Origin: a virus
Length of the DNA stretch: 35,331 bases
Virus record (IMG/VR): IMGVR_UViG_3300024263_000004
Span: 1 to 35,331 of that record
Reading direction: 5' to 3' (one strand)
The translations under genes and the position numbers were made by a program. The notes under the pieces are model-generated. The model was not told the DNA's origin. It was given only the letters and a program-made list of their open reading frames with translations, and did not search any database. Each line of letters opens with the position of its first letter. Positions within the stretch are counted from its first letter, which is position 1. Positions 27,462-34,900 of this stretch are shown here, one piece after another.

Positions 27462-28433
27462 ATGGCTTTAAATATATCAGCCGCAAAGCGGGGATTTCTT
27501 TACAATCCCGCATCAAAGAGCTTGGGAATCTATGTAGATGGCGTTAAGGTAGCCGACTATGTAGCCAATATAGGTAGAACTTACTATGTAAATAATATAC
27601 TTGGGAGTTCAGGTGCTGATGGCTTATCGTGGGGTTCTGCGATGGATGAGGTAAGCACAGCGATAACTGCTTCAGAAACCTATAGACAATTAGGTGGTGT
27701 TGCTGGCGGTGCTGCTGTAACCACAAACGACTATGTTGCTAACACCATCGTGATTCAAGGGACAAGTACAATTTATACGGGCATTACAGACCTTGGGGAA
27801 CGATGTTACATCATCGGTAATAGTGCTGGTCTAATGAGGGATGGTGGTTCTGGACAAGTTAGGATTGGTGCCACTGATACCGATGGCTGTGATGATGCTA
27901 CTAATGCTAGGGGAAACACTGTCTACAATGTTCAATTTCTGGGTGGTGGGAATAATATGTATGCCTTTAGGAATACCGCTTGGATACAGCGTTCCCGCTT
28001 TCAAGATGTTACCTTTATGCAGGGTGGGGGCGACTTAGAGGGTTGCTTTTATGCACAATCTATGTCTGGCACAATAATAGAGAGATGCCACTTTGCCAAC
28101 AACTCTGCTGGAACGGCAGCTTTGTATGGCTTGCAAGTAGGTGCACAGTTTAGTGACAATCTTATCACAGATTGCACATTTGCAGTAGGGTCTACCGCTC
28201 TATTGCATCTTGCCAACAGTATCCAAACTAACTCTATAATTGAAGGGAACTACTTTGTGGGCGATAGTGCTGTTGGTGCTTACAATTTAACTTCTGGTGG
28301 CAGTTGTGCTGCGTTGATGAATAACACTTTCCTTGTAACAACTGTTCAGACTGACCGCATTAACTGGGCTAACAGGGGCAAGGTCTCAGGGAACTTTGCG
28401 GCGAAAGCCTACATTGACAGTGCAACGGAGTAA
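27462..28433 (+). CDS. Beta-helix virion protein
   Basis: A 323-aa protein. Residues 40-70 (YYVNNILGSSGADGLSWGSA) resemble the start of right-handed parallel beta-helix fibres. Later turns such as NTVYNVQFLGGGNNMYAFRN, IIERCHFANNSAG and LITDCTFAVG have the repeating N-x-[VI]-x-x-C-x-F ladder of a beta-solenoid. Likely a spike, head-fibre or receptor-binding protein; enzymatic depolymerase activity cannot be seen. SD AGGAGG after a hairpin. Confidence 0.65.
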   Translation: MALNISAAKRGFLYNPASKSLGIYVDGVKVADYVANIGRTYYVNNILGSSGADGLSWGSAMDEVSTAITASETYRQLGGVAGGAAVTTNDYVANTIVIQGTSTIYTGITDLGERCYIIGNSAGLMRDGGSGQVRIGATDTDGCDDATNARGNTVYNVQFLGGGNNMYAFRNTAWIQRSRFQDVTFMQGGGDLEGCFYAQSMSGTIIERCHFANNSAGTAALYGLQVGAQFSDNLITDCTFAVGSTALLHLANSIQTNSIIEGNYFVGDSAVGAYNLTSGGSCAALMNNTFLVTTVQTDRINWANRGKVSGNFAAKAYIDSATE

Positions 28434-28435
28434 AT

Positions 28436-28708
28436 ATGCCATTATATGAATTTAGGTGCGAGTGCGGGGATGAGGAGGAGATACTACTTCCCTTTGAGCA
28501 TCCCGAACAGATATGTAAATGTGGGAAGGTTATGCAACTCAAGGTGTCTCACTCTAACTTCACAATGAAACCTACTGGCAATCAGATGGCATTAGACTCA
28601 CTTAATTCCAAAGGTAGTGGATTCCCTCTTAGAGAGGACGGCTTGAGGGCTAAGGGAATACGAGATACCTTTGCAGGAACACAAAAACCACCACAGACTG
28701 TGTGGTAA
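28436..28708 (+). CDS. FmdB-like zinc-ribbon protein (90 aa)
   Basis: A 90-aa protein starting MPLYEFRCECGDEEEILLPF and carrying CKCGKVM: the YEFxCxCG ... CxCG pattern of FmdB-type zinc ribbons, here with shortened CxC pairs. The C-terminal part is polar and likely flexible. FmdB-like proteins occur widely in phage structural operons; their role is unclear. It directly follows the beta-helix gene. Confidence 0.75.
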   Translation: MPLYEFRCECGDEEEILLPFEHPEQICKCGKVMQLKVSHSNFTMKPTGNQMALDSLNSKGSGFPLREDGLRAKGIRDTFAGTQKPPQTVW

Positions 28709-28751
28709 ATAGCCTGCCTTTGAGAGCAGGACAGAAAAGAAAGGAGGGTAA

Positions 28752-28805
28752 TGGTGAAACTTAACAATGAGAGGGTGATAAGTGTAGAAGATGGATGTTG
28801 CTAAC
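28752..28805 (+). pseudogene. Orphaned 5' end (MVKLNN) of an interrupted gene
   Basis: A 17-codon frame (MVKLNNERVISVEDGCC) with a strong SD (AAGGAGGGTA). Its first codons match the start of the gene at 29215 (MKLNNGEIFTAREPL). It looks like the original start region, cut off when the LAGLIDADG gene inserted. Confidence 0.55.
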
Positions 28806-29213
28806 CTAGCTTATACGGCAGGGATTATTGATGGCGAGGGTTGCATCGGTATCTATGCTCAACTTAGAACCCCAAAAAACAAAAAGGGTTATCAGGTTAG
28901 GGTCTCCGTTAATCATACTAATGGTGATTTAATGCATTGGTTGGCAAGAACCTATGGGGGGAAAGTATATTTTGAGGCTCGTAATAACCCTAAATGGAAA
29001 CATCGCTGGGCTTGGATTTTAACAGGTAAGGGTGTTTCGGTTTTCCTTGAACTAATTTATCCGTATTTGAGATTAAAAAAAGCTCAGGCTGAGTTAGCTC
29101 TAAAGTTTCAGGGGAACAGAAGGGGGAAGGGTTATCCTCTTACAGAAGACGAACTTAATTTAGATAAGATGCAAAGAACGCTAATGAATGAATTAAATAG
29201 AAGGGGGAAGTAA
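28791..29213 (+). CDS. LAGLIDADG homing endonuclease
   Basis: A 140-aa single-motif protein with AYTAGIIDGEGCIGIYAQ near the N-terminus, the LAGLIDADG helix with its catalytic acidic residues, followed by a beta-rich DNA-binding half (YGGKVYFEARNNPKWKHRWA) and SVFLELIYPYLRLKKAQAEL. One motif means it should act as a dimer. It is free-standing and split the 5' end of a neighbouring gene: relic start at 28752, replacement TTG start at 29215. It spreads by site-specific cutting of DNA lacking it. Confidence 0.85.
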   Translation: MDVANLAYTAGIIDGEGCIGIYAQLRTPKNKKGYQVRVSVNHTNGDLMHWLARTYGGKVYFEARNNPKWKHRWAWILTGKGVSVFLELIYPYLRLKKAQAELALKFQGNRRGKGYPLTEDELNLDKMQRTLMNELNRRGK

Positions 29214-29214
29214 A

Positions 29215-29625
29215 TTGAAGCTGAATAATGGGGAAATCTTCACGGCTAGAGAACCACTGGCAAAGCTCTTGGGGGAGAAGTTCCCAGTCAAAGTTGCCTA
29301 TGGATTGGCAAAACTTGCTAATAAACTGAACGACCAACTCAAGGTGATTGATGATGTGAGGAACGGCTTAATCAAGACTTATGGCGAAGCAGACCCAGAT
29401 AATAAACAGCAAATCAGGGTTAACCCTGAAGGCGAGAATTTCGTTAAGTTTGCTGAGGGGCTGAATGAGCTATTTGCCAAAGAGGAAAACATAGACATCC
29501 AAGTGGTTAAGTTACCCGAAAAAGTAGCTGCGACCTGCGACAAGTGCAATCACAATATGGATAAGATGCTGGAGATTGAGCCCAGTATCTTGATGGTACT
29601 TGAGAAGTTTGTAGAGGTAAGCTAG
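29215..29625 (+). CDS. Conserved phage protein with TTG start (136 aa), interrupted 5' end
   Basis: A 136-aa helical protein (LAKLLGEKFPVKVAYGLAKL ... KVIDDVRNGLIKTYGEADPD) with a late CDKC pair. It starts at TTG (29215) after GAAGGGGGAAGTAAA, which lies in the end of the LAGLIDADG gene. The first codons repeat the MVKLNN relic upstream, so the endonuclease insertion probably brought a new start. Helical proteins starting KLNNGEI.xAxEPL are found in other phage structural operons; function unknown. Confidence 0.65.
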   Translation: MKLNNGEIFTAREPLAKLLGEKFPVKVAYGLAKLANKLNDQLKVIDDVRNGLIKTYGEADPDNKQQIRVNPEGENFVKFAEGLNELFAKEENIDIQVVKLPEKVAATCDKCNHNMDKMLEIEPSILMVLEKFVEVS

Positions 29626-29686
29626 TCGCTTCGGCGGCTAGACATTACCCCCTTTAAAGCGGGGGGAGCTTAATACCTCTCCCCGC
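29622..29686 (+). promoter_or_regulatory. UUCG hairpin followed by alternative GC-rich stems
   Basis: First stem: 29622-29629 with 29634-29641 (8 bp) closed by C(UUCG)G; it includes the stop codon of the previous gene. Second: 29659-29668 with 29677-29686 (10 bp, one G-U) around CTTAATAC. The G-rich arm can instead pair with CCCCC (29648-29652), so two structures exclude each other. An AAGGAGG SD follows at once. No U-tract, so it is not a standard terminator. Confidence 0.65.
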
Positions 29687-29702
29687 CGTGTAAGGAGGTG
29701 GT

Positions 29703-29849
29703 ATGCCTACTTACGACTATTGGTGCAAATACTGTCATAGAAAGTTTGAGATGTCAAAGTCTATGGAGAAAAGGCACACTGCTAGATGCCCTAAATGCAA
29801 TGCGAAAAGTAGGCTAATTCCATCTGCCTTTGACTTTAGGGTGAAATGA
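29703..29849 (+). CDS. FmdB-like zinc-ribbon protein (48 aa)
   Basis: A 48-codon ORF after AAGGAGGTGGT: MPTYDYWCKYCHRKFEMSKS, then CPKCNAKSRLIPSAFDFRVK. YxYxCxxC...F...CPxC is the FmdB-type zinc ribbon. It overlaps the next gene as ATGA. A second FmdB-like protein lies at 28436-28708. Role unknown; the hairpin region before it may control its translation. Confidence 0.75.
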   Translation: MPTYDYWCKYCHRKFEMSKSMEKRHTARCPKCNAKSRLIPSAFDFRVK

Positions 29850-30187
29850 GACTGCGATATGGTACTCACTATGTAGCTGAGGATGAACCTTGTCTGGGAT
29901 TGTATGAGATGAATTTACAATCTCCAGGGTCAAGGGGATTTCACAGATACCAGATTATCTATGTTATGCGGGGCAACAAACCCGCTGAATATAGGAGGGA
30001 TATGGGATTGGCAAAGGACTTCAAGGCTGACCAACTGCGTATTCTAGGTGGAGTTAAAGATGATGTTACTCAAAGGTTCTACATAGAGCATACAGTTGGA
30101 GAATTGAGGGAGATTGCTGACCAACGGAGGGGGAACAGTCTGTTTGATAAAAGAGAACTCGTTCAAGTAAATAATATAAAGGAGTAG
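29846..30187 (+). CDS. Hypothetical protein (113 aa)
   Basis: A 113-aa protein, coupled to the zinc ribbon before it. It has a beta-rich middle (SRGFHRYQIIYVMRGNKPAE) and a basic, helical C-terminus (YIEHTVGELREIADQRRGNS). Not recognised; lying in the structural operon it may be a head-tail or appendage assembly factor. Confidence 0.55.
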   Translation: MRLRYGTHYVAEDEPCLGLYEMNLQSPGSRGFHRYQIIYVMRGNKPAEYRRDMGLAKDFKADQLRILGGVKDDVTQRFYIEHTVGELREIADQRRGNSLFDKRELVQVNNIKE

Positions 30188-30191
30188 AACG

Positions 30192-30770
30192 ATGGAGAAA
30201 ACTGAAACAGAAAACCAAGCACTAATTGAGGAGATGGTAAAAGAAGCCGAGAAAGTCGGTGAGCCTGGGGAAGTAACAAAAGGTGGGGTTATTCACGCAG
30301 GTAGTGATGATGTGCCTTCTCCGATGATAATGTCGGAGTTGAAAAGTGCTGGGCATACCTACATCTACAACACTAGAACTGGAGACCAGAGCATAGTCAA
30401 TTTGAATATGCTACGGAGAAAACTCCAGCTAAAAAGGGCTGATAACTCACCTGTATTCACTACGGTAAAACCAAAGGTTCTTCCCAAGTTGGGGGAGTAT
30501 AAATGCCTCTTACACCCAAATGACCCCAACAGAAAACACTACGATGAACTGGGTCTAGCGGTATGCCCAAAGGCTCACCTGAACTCACCCTATCAGGTAA
30601 GACGACATATGATGAAGAAGCACAGGATGGAGTGGGATGCTATTGAGCAGGAACGCATAGACAGGGAGAAGAAAGAAGATAGGGAATTTCAGAAACAGCT
30701 TATGAGTAGGGCTACAGAAGAAAAACCCCCGCTCTATGTTTCTGATAAAGATAAAGCAAAAACTAAATAG
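30192..30770 (+). CDS. Hypothetical protein with C2H2-like finger (192 aa)
   Basis: A 192-aa protein. The acidic N-terminal half is followed by YKCLLHPNDPNRKHYDELGL, then AVCPKAHLNSPYQVRRHMMK KHRMEW, a C...C...H...H arrangement that resembles a C2H2 zinc finger (VRRHMMKKHRMEW helix). The C-terminus is highly charged and probably disordered. SD AAGGAGTAGAACG. C2H2-like modules of this kind appear in some phage proteins; the ligand is unknown. Confidence 0.6.
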   Translation: MEKTETENQALIEEMVKEAEKVGEPGEVTKGGVIHAGSDDVPSPMIMSELKSAGHTYIYNTRTGDQSIVNLNMLRRKLQLKRADNSPVFTTVKPKVLPKLGEYKCLLHPNDPNRKHYDELGLAVCPKAHLNSPYQVRRHMMKKHRMEWDAIEQERIDREKKEDREFQKQLMSRATEEKPPLYVSDKDKAKTK

Positions 30771-30813
30771 ACATAAATAGCCAACACAAAACGAATAATA
30801 AGAGGAGGACAAG

Positions 30814-31542
30814 ATGGCTAAATCAATGTATTCCGTGCCAGTAAGCGAGGTGTTTGGCGAGGATGAAGCACTTGCTACTACACTTGCTTTTGGCGACATC
30901 ATAAATGTAAGAAGTGGCTTTAAGGGCTTGCAGTTTTACTGTGCTAGTGCCTTTGAGTTTCTTACTACCCCACGCATAGGTAAGGTCATTCTCTACGATG
31001 CTAGTACGGCGACTTACTATGACCAGACTACTGCTGCAATAGATAATGACGCAGACACAGAAGTCAATCTTGGCACTATGACCACAACCGATATTCTCTA
31101 TGTCGGAGCTGTAGATGTATTTCTCGGGCTAAGTATAGATGTGGGTACAGTCAATGCCAACACAGTGACAACCCTTACCGTTGAATATTGGGATGGGGGT
31201 GCGTGGGTGGACTTCTCTGGTGAGGATGATGGAACTGACGCTGCTAATACCTTGGCACAAGATGGACTCTACACCTGGACATTACCTACAAACTGGCACA
31301 CGACATCAGTAAACGGTAGTGTTCCACTTTACTATATGCGATTCTATCCAGCAGGTACATTAACGGCTGGTACAAGCTTTGACCGCCTCATAACCATTAA
31401 CAAAGGGACGGACTACGCATACTTCGCTGCTGCCATGGTACACGATTTCAATTTTGATGAAGATGTGGTTGGTGGATTACAGTTCCTATCTAAATCGGGG
31501 ACACCAACACTTTTTGTCAACCACATAAAGTATAAGGGTTAA
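30814..31542 (+). CDS. Beta-sandwich virion protein (242 aa)
   Basis: A 242-aa beta-rich protein after a strong AGGAGG SD. Segments such as TVTTLTVEYWDGGAWVDFSG and GLYTWTLPTNWHTTSVNGSV resemble carbohydrate-binding-like sandwich modules often found in phage fibre or baseplate proteins (EYWDGxxWVxF). No catalytic site seen. It precedes the 687-aa fibre-like gene by 12 bases, so the two may form one appendage. Confidence 0.6.
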   Translation: MAKSMYSVPVSEVFGEDEALATTLAFGDIINVRSGFKGLQFYCASAFEFLTTPRIGKVILYDASTATYYDQTTAAIDNDADTEVNLGTMTTTDILYVGAVDVFLGLSIDVGTVNANTVTTLTVEYWDGGAWVDFSGEDDGTDAANTLAQDGLYTWTLPTNWHTTSVNGSVPLYYMRFYPAGTLTAGTSFDRLITINKGTDYAYFAAAMVHDFNFDEDVVGGLQFLSKSGTPTLFVNHIKYKG

Positions 31543-31554
31543 GGAGGATATAAA

Positions 31555-33618
31555 ATGAGAGGAAGTCCAATAAGTTCAAGTGGAACAAACACATTAGTTT
31601 CTACTGCTGCATACGATATACCAGATAATATTCTCTTTACTCTTGGGAACGATAGTGATATAGCCCAAGTTCTTTCTACCAGTGCGATAACCGCTGATGC
31701 AACATTAACTGGTGTTATTGAGGGAACGGCAAGGCATCTAGCAACTGCTGTCAATTCCCTTTTAATTTCCAATGTTACCAACGATGGTGATATACAATTC
31801 TTAGTCAGTGATGGTGGACACTCCTGGGGAATGCTGACTTTTAACGCTGATGACCATTCGGCTCATTTCGGACAGAGTGATTGGGGCGTGGATGTTAAAT
31901 TTTGGGGGGCTACTGCTAATTACTACCTGTTGTGGGATGAAAGTGGAGATGATTTAATTCTCGCTGGTGCCAATGCTACTTTTAGTATAGACGCTACACT
32001 TGATTCATCCAGCACAACCACTGGCTCCTTTCATACAGATGGCGGTGTTGGTATCGCCAAAGCCCTCTATGTGGGCGCCAGAATAGATTTGAGTAGTGCC
32101 ACCCTGAATGTAGCAGATAACGATGTTTCCTTTATTAACATCGGCAGTTACGATGCAGCGTTAGCTAGTACAACTCAGCCGACAGTCAATACTTTTGGCA
32201 CTTCCTTACATATTAGTCATGCCACCGATGCTACTGGAGATGTGTGGCTGACAGGTAGTTACGAAAAATTAAGTATAGTTACCAATAATCAACCCCACAA
32301 CAGTTTTGTTACCAGTATGGTGAGGATGGATATACAAGAGGAAGTTGACTCTGCTTATGGCATACAATCCCACGTTAAATTTAGCACCGATGGTGCTGTA
32401 GCTACTGATGGAGAGGTAATTGGCATATCGGCTATGCTTTATGGTGCAATAGCTACAACTAGAGGATTACAGTGGGCTTTCAAAGCAGACCAGAGGGCAA
32501 CTGGGGCGGGAACTGGGAGAGGTAACTCTGCTGCTATCTTTGGTGTAACTACTGAAGATACAGGGGCTATTGTTCGTCTTGAGAACTTAACTAATACAGT
32601 TCAAGATGGCATAACAATTCAGAACTCTGGAACTATGACTAATGGGATTTACTTTGTTGGCACAATGACCACGGGTATAGACCTTGGTGACAACTGTACT
32701 ACTGGTATTAGTATTGGCACGTGTACTACTGGTATCAGTTCAGCTGCCCCAATAATAGTTGGTGCTAGTGATACTGGTTACGATGTAAAGTTCTGGGGAG
32801 CTACTGCTGACCACTATATGCTTTGGGATGAAAGTGCCGATGAGCTAGTTATCAAAGGAAGAACTTACTTCCTTGAAGATACAAGCAGAACAGGAGAGGG
32901 AACCTATCTTTTTGGGGATGGTGGTGGGAGTGGATTGAACATAGGTATGGCTACTCCTGGTGACTGTCAGGGCATCAAAATGGAGTTTAAGTATGGAGTA
33001 TCCCCAACATTAACTGGTGGCGGAAAAAATGTTCACGGAATGGATATCAAGATGACTATGGACCAAGACTGGGATTTCAATAGTGCTAATCGTAATGCGA
33101 CTATCAGGGGTGGAAGAATTCAGGGTTGGAGTCAGGATGATGTTGGGGGAAAGGTTATGGGAATTTACTGCAATGCCCGTGCAGAAGGAACATCAAAGAC
33201 AGTAAAGGGGATTATTGGTGGAACGGATGATGGTCCTGGAATAGTAAGCCTTGAGGCAAGGACGGAGTTGGGTTCAAGTGCTACGATTACATCTCCTGCT
33301 ATTGTTGGTCTTGAGGTTTGGCATAACTCAAAGACTGGTGCAACCTTTGATGGGGCTTATAGGGCGATTAACATTCATCAACCTTTAATGCCAAGTATTA
33401 CAGGGAATATGTACGGCATCTGGTTTGGTGATGACCACAATACTGGATATCCCTATGATTATGCCCTCGGATTCTCTTCAGAGCTTGATTTAGACCAAGT
33501 AGCCCATCATAATGCTGGTTTTAGTACAACTGGAAGTGGTGCTGTTGATGGTTGGATTAAAGTAGAGGTTGACGGCAATCCACTTTATATCTACCTATGG
33601 AATACCGCACCAAGTTAA
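31555..33618 (+). CDS. Fibre-like virion protein (687 aa)
   Basis: A 687-aa protein rich in Gly, Thr, Ser, Asp and Ala. Beta-strand repeats dominate, with two clear copies of DVKFWGATAxxYxLWDES (about residues 112 and 409). A repetitive Thr-Gly-Ile segment (GTMTTGIDLGDNCTTGISIG) lies in between. This is the texture of phage tail or head fibres and receptor-binding proteins, which fold as trimers. No chaperone or protease motif was seen at its C-terminus. SD AAGGAGGATATAAA. Confidence 0.65.
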   Translation: MRGSPISSSGTNTLVSTAAYDIPDNILFTLGNDSDIAQVLSTSAITADATLTGVIEGTARHLATAVNSLLISNVTNDGDIQFLVSDGGHSWGMLTFNADDHSAHFGQSDWGVDVKFWGATANYYLLWDESGDDLILAGANATFSIDATLDSSSTTTGSFHTDGGVGIAKALYVGARIDLSSATLNVADNDVSFINIGSYDAALASTTQPTVNTFGTSLHISHATDATGDVWLTGSYEKLSIVTNNQPHNSFVTSMVRMDIQEEVDSAYGIQSHVKFSTDGAVATDGEVIGISAMLYGAIATTRGLQWAFKADQRATGAGTGRGNSAAIFGVTTEDTGAIVRLENLTNTVQDGITIQNSGTMTNGIYFVGTMTTGIDLGDNCTTGISIGTCTTGISSAAPIIVGASDTGYDVKFWGATADHYMLWDESADELVIKGRTYFLEDTSRTGEGTYLFGDGGGSGLNIGMATPGDCQGIKMEFKYGVSPTLTGGGKNVHGMDIKMTMDQDWDFNSANRNATIRGGRIQGWSQDDVGGKVMGIYCNARAEGTSKTVKGIIGGTDDGPGIVSLEARTELGSSATITSPAIVGLEVWHNSKTGATFDGAYRAINIHQPLMPSITGNMYGIWFGDDHNTGYPYDYALGFSSELDLDQVAHHNAGFSTTGSGAVDGWIKVEVDGNPLYIYLWNTAPS

Positions 33619-33631
33619 CAGTAGGGGATAA

Positions 33632-33841
33632 ATGGCTAAGATAGTACACACTAATGTTGGCGTAGGAATAGAAACACTTGGTGAGTGGATGGGCGAAGAC
33701 ATTCACGAAATCGTTGAGGGTGGTGAGCTTATATCATCTGCTCCGCCCAGTGGCTATCATAAAATATACGGCATTTATGCCAAGAAAGTTGGAACACAAT
33801 ACCACCTTATTATGGTGGTAGAGACTGAACCTGAATCATAA
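33632..33841 (+). CDS. Small hypothetical virion-region protein (69 aa)
   Basis: A 69-aa protein (MAKIVHTNVGVGIETLGEWM ... VGTQYHLIMVVETEPES) that is beta-rich. It follows the fibre gene by 13 bases, with a weak GTAGGGGATAA SD. Likely an appendage subunit or assembly factor by context; unrecognised. Confidence 0.5.
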   Translation: MAKIVHTNVGVGIETLGEWMGEDIHEIVEGGELISSAPPSGYHKIYGIYAKKVGTQYHLIMVVETEPES

Positions 33842-33853
33842 AAGGAGGAAGAA

Positions 33854-34144
33854 ATGGCGAAACAAACAGTGGAAGTAATCACACCTTCGGACTTGGATGG
33901 ATTACCAGATGGCACAACTTATAAGAGGATGTCAACAACGGAGCAGTCCAAGCTAGGTGCGGTAGAGGAAAACGCCACTACCGACCAGACGGGTACTGAA
34001 ATCCAAACAGCAGTTGAGGGGCTTTCTGATGCTGACCGTAACATTATGGTTAGCGACCCCCAGACTGGTGAATACAAGATACACGGTGCTCACCGCAATG
34101 CTGCTGGTAATTTAGAATATGACTATGACGATGTAGCTGAGTAA
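33854..34144 (+). CDS. Small hypothetical virion-region protein (96 aa)
   Basis: A 96-aa protein after AAAGGAGGAAGAA. It contains MSTTEQSKLGAVEENATTDQ TGTEIQ-like text: the EQxKLxxVExNATxDQT motif known from repeat modules of phage tail-fibre and hinge proteins. The C-terminus is acidic. It shares its first residues (MAKQT) with the gene at 34156. Probably a fibre accessory. Confidence 0.6.
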   Translation: MAKQTVEVITPSDLDGLPDGTTYKRMSTTEQSKLGAVEENATTDQTGTEIQTAVEGLSDADRNIMVSDPQTGEYKIHGAHRNAAGNLEYDYDDVAE

Positions 34145-34155
34145 GCGAGGGCTAA

Positions 34156-34386
34156 ATGGCTAAACAGACAGAGGAAGTGGCTGCTGGCGTAAGCCAAGTA
34201 ACCTTTGATGCTCATACGCATAGTTATCGCAAGCTAACTCAAGTTGGGGCTGACTCTACTAAGACCTATGCCACCCCAGATAGAACAGATGTTGTGGATG
34301 ATTCAGAGGTATTTGCTGCCGATAATACAGATATGGAGGCGGTAGGTGTTACTGTGTCCACCCAACCAACGGGGGTGCCAAGCTAA
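34156..34386 (+). CDS. Small hypothetical virion-region protein (76 aa)
   Basis: A 76-aa protein (MAKQTEEVAAGVSQVTFDAH). The HTHSYRK segment resembles the DHxHxYxK/L pieces found in phage fibre and baseplate proteins. It ends AVGVTVSTQPTGVPS. Begins nine bases after the previous stop region with a weak SD. Its N-terminus is like that of the 96-aa protein, so the two may be related by partial duplication. Confidence 0.5.
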   Translation: MAKQTEEVAAGVSQVTFDAHTHSYRKLTQVGADSTKTYATPDRTDVVDDSEVFAADNTDMEAVGVTVSTQPTGVPS

Positions 34387-34610
34387 TGCCTAAAGGTAAG
34401 TTCCCTTTAATATTCCCATGGAAGTTTACAGAGTTTGATGCACGATTTGTTAAGTGTATAAATGTTGAGGATACCCTTGCGTTCTCCGATAAAAGCGATT
34501 CGCTGATGTTTAGAGATGTAGGGGATAGCCTTGCCTTTAGCACGATAAGGGATAGAACAGTATTTGGGAATATAGAAGATACAATAACATTTACTGAGGT
34601 GAATATATGA
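34386..34610 (+). CDS. Small protein with five ~10-residue D[ST]LxF repeats (74 aa)
   Basis: A 74-aa protein. After MPKGKFPLIFPWKFTEFDAR it runs EDTLAFSDKS, DSLMFRDVG, DSLAFSTIR, DRTVFGNIE, DTITFTEV: five short beta-like repeats. Repeats of the DSLTFSD kind are seen in other viral and bacterial surface proteins and suggest a small beta-solenoid. ATG overlaps the previous stop. Virion role inferred. Confidence 0.55.
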   Translation: MPKGKFPLIFPWKFTEFDARFVKCINVEDTLAFSDKSDSLMFRDVGDSLAFSTIRDRTVFGNIEDTITFTEVNI

Positions 34611-34900
34611 GTGCACCTTATTACACTGGGGATGGTGTCCCATTAAAGTTTATAGTCTCAGATGCAGATGGGGATGTGAGCCCAACCGCCTGCGAAGTGA
34701 CAATCTTGGGACCAGGCAACACTATTTCTGAAGGCACGGCTACAATTGACGACAATGAGGTAAGCTGCAATGTGCCTGGAAGTGTTACCTGCGCTGAGGG
34801 GCTTTATAAGGTTTACTTTGTTTTAACTCTACCAAGTGAATTAGAGAGAACACACAAGATTGAATTTAATGTGATAATTAACCCCGAGGTGAATAAATGA
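34607..34900 (+). CDS. Ig-like virion-region protein (97 aa)
   Basis: A 97-aa all-beta protein (GVPLKFIVSDADGDVSPTAC ... GSVTCAEGLYKVYFVLTLPS) with the strand rhythm of an Ig-like or baseplate-upper-type module: VPxKFxVxDxDG, then EGLYKVYFVLTL and HKIEFNVIINP. Coupled to both neighbours (ATGA). Likely an appendage or neck protein. Confidence 0.55.
   Translation: MSAPYYTGDGVPLKFIVSDADGDVSPTACEVTILGPGNTISEGTATIDDNEVSCNVPGSVTCAEGLYKVYFVLTLPSELERTHKIEFNVIINPEVNK

Noticed and set aside
28752-29230. Group I intron carrying the LAGLIDADG gene
   Set aside because: Outside the 423-bp ORF only a few dozen bases remain, too few for a group I core. The data fit a free-standing insertion.
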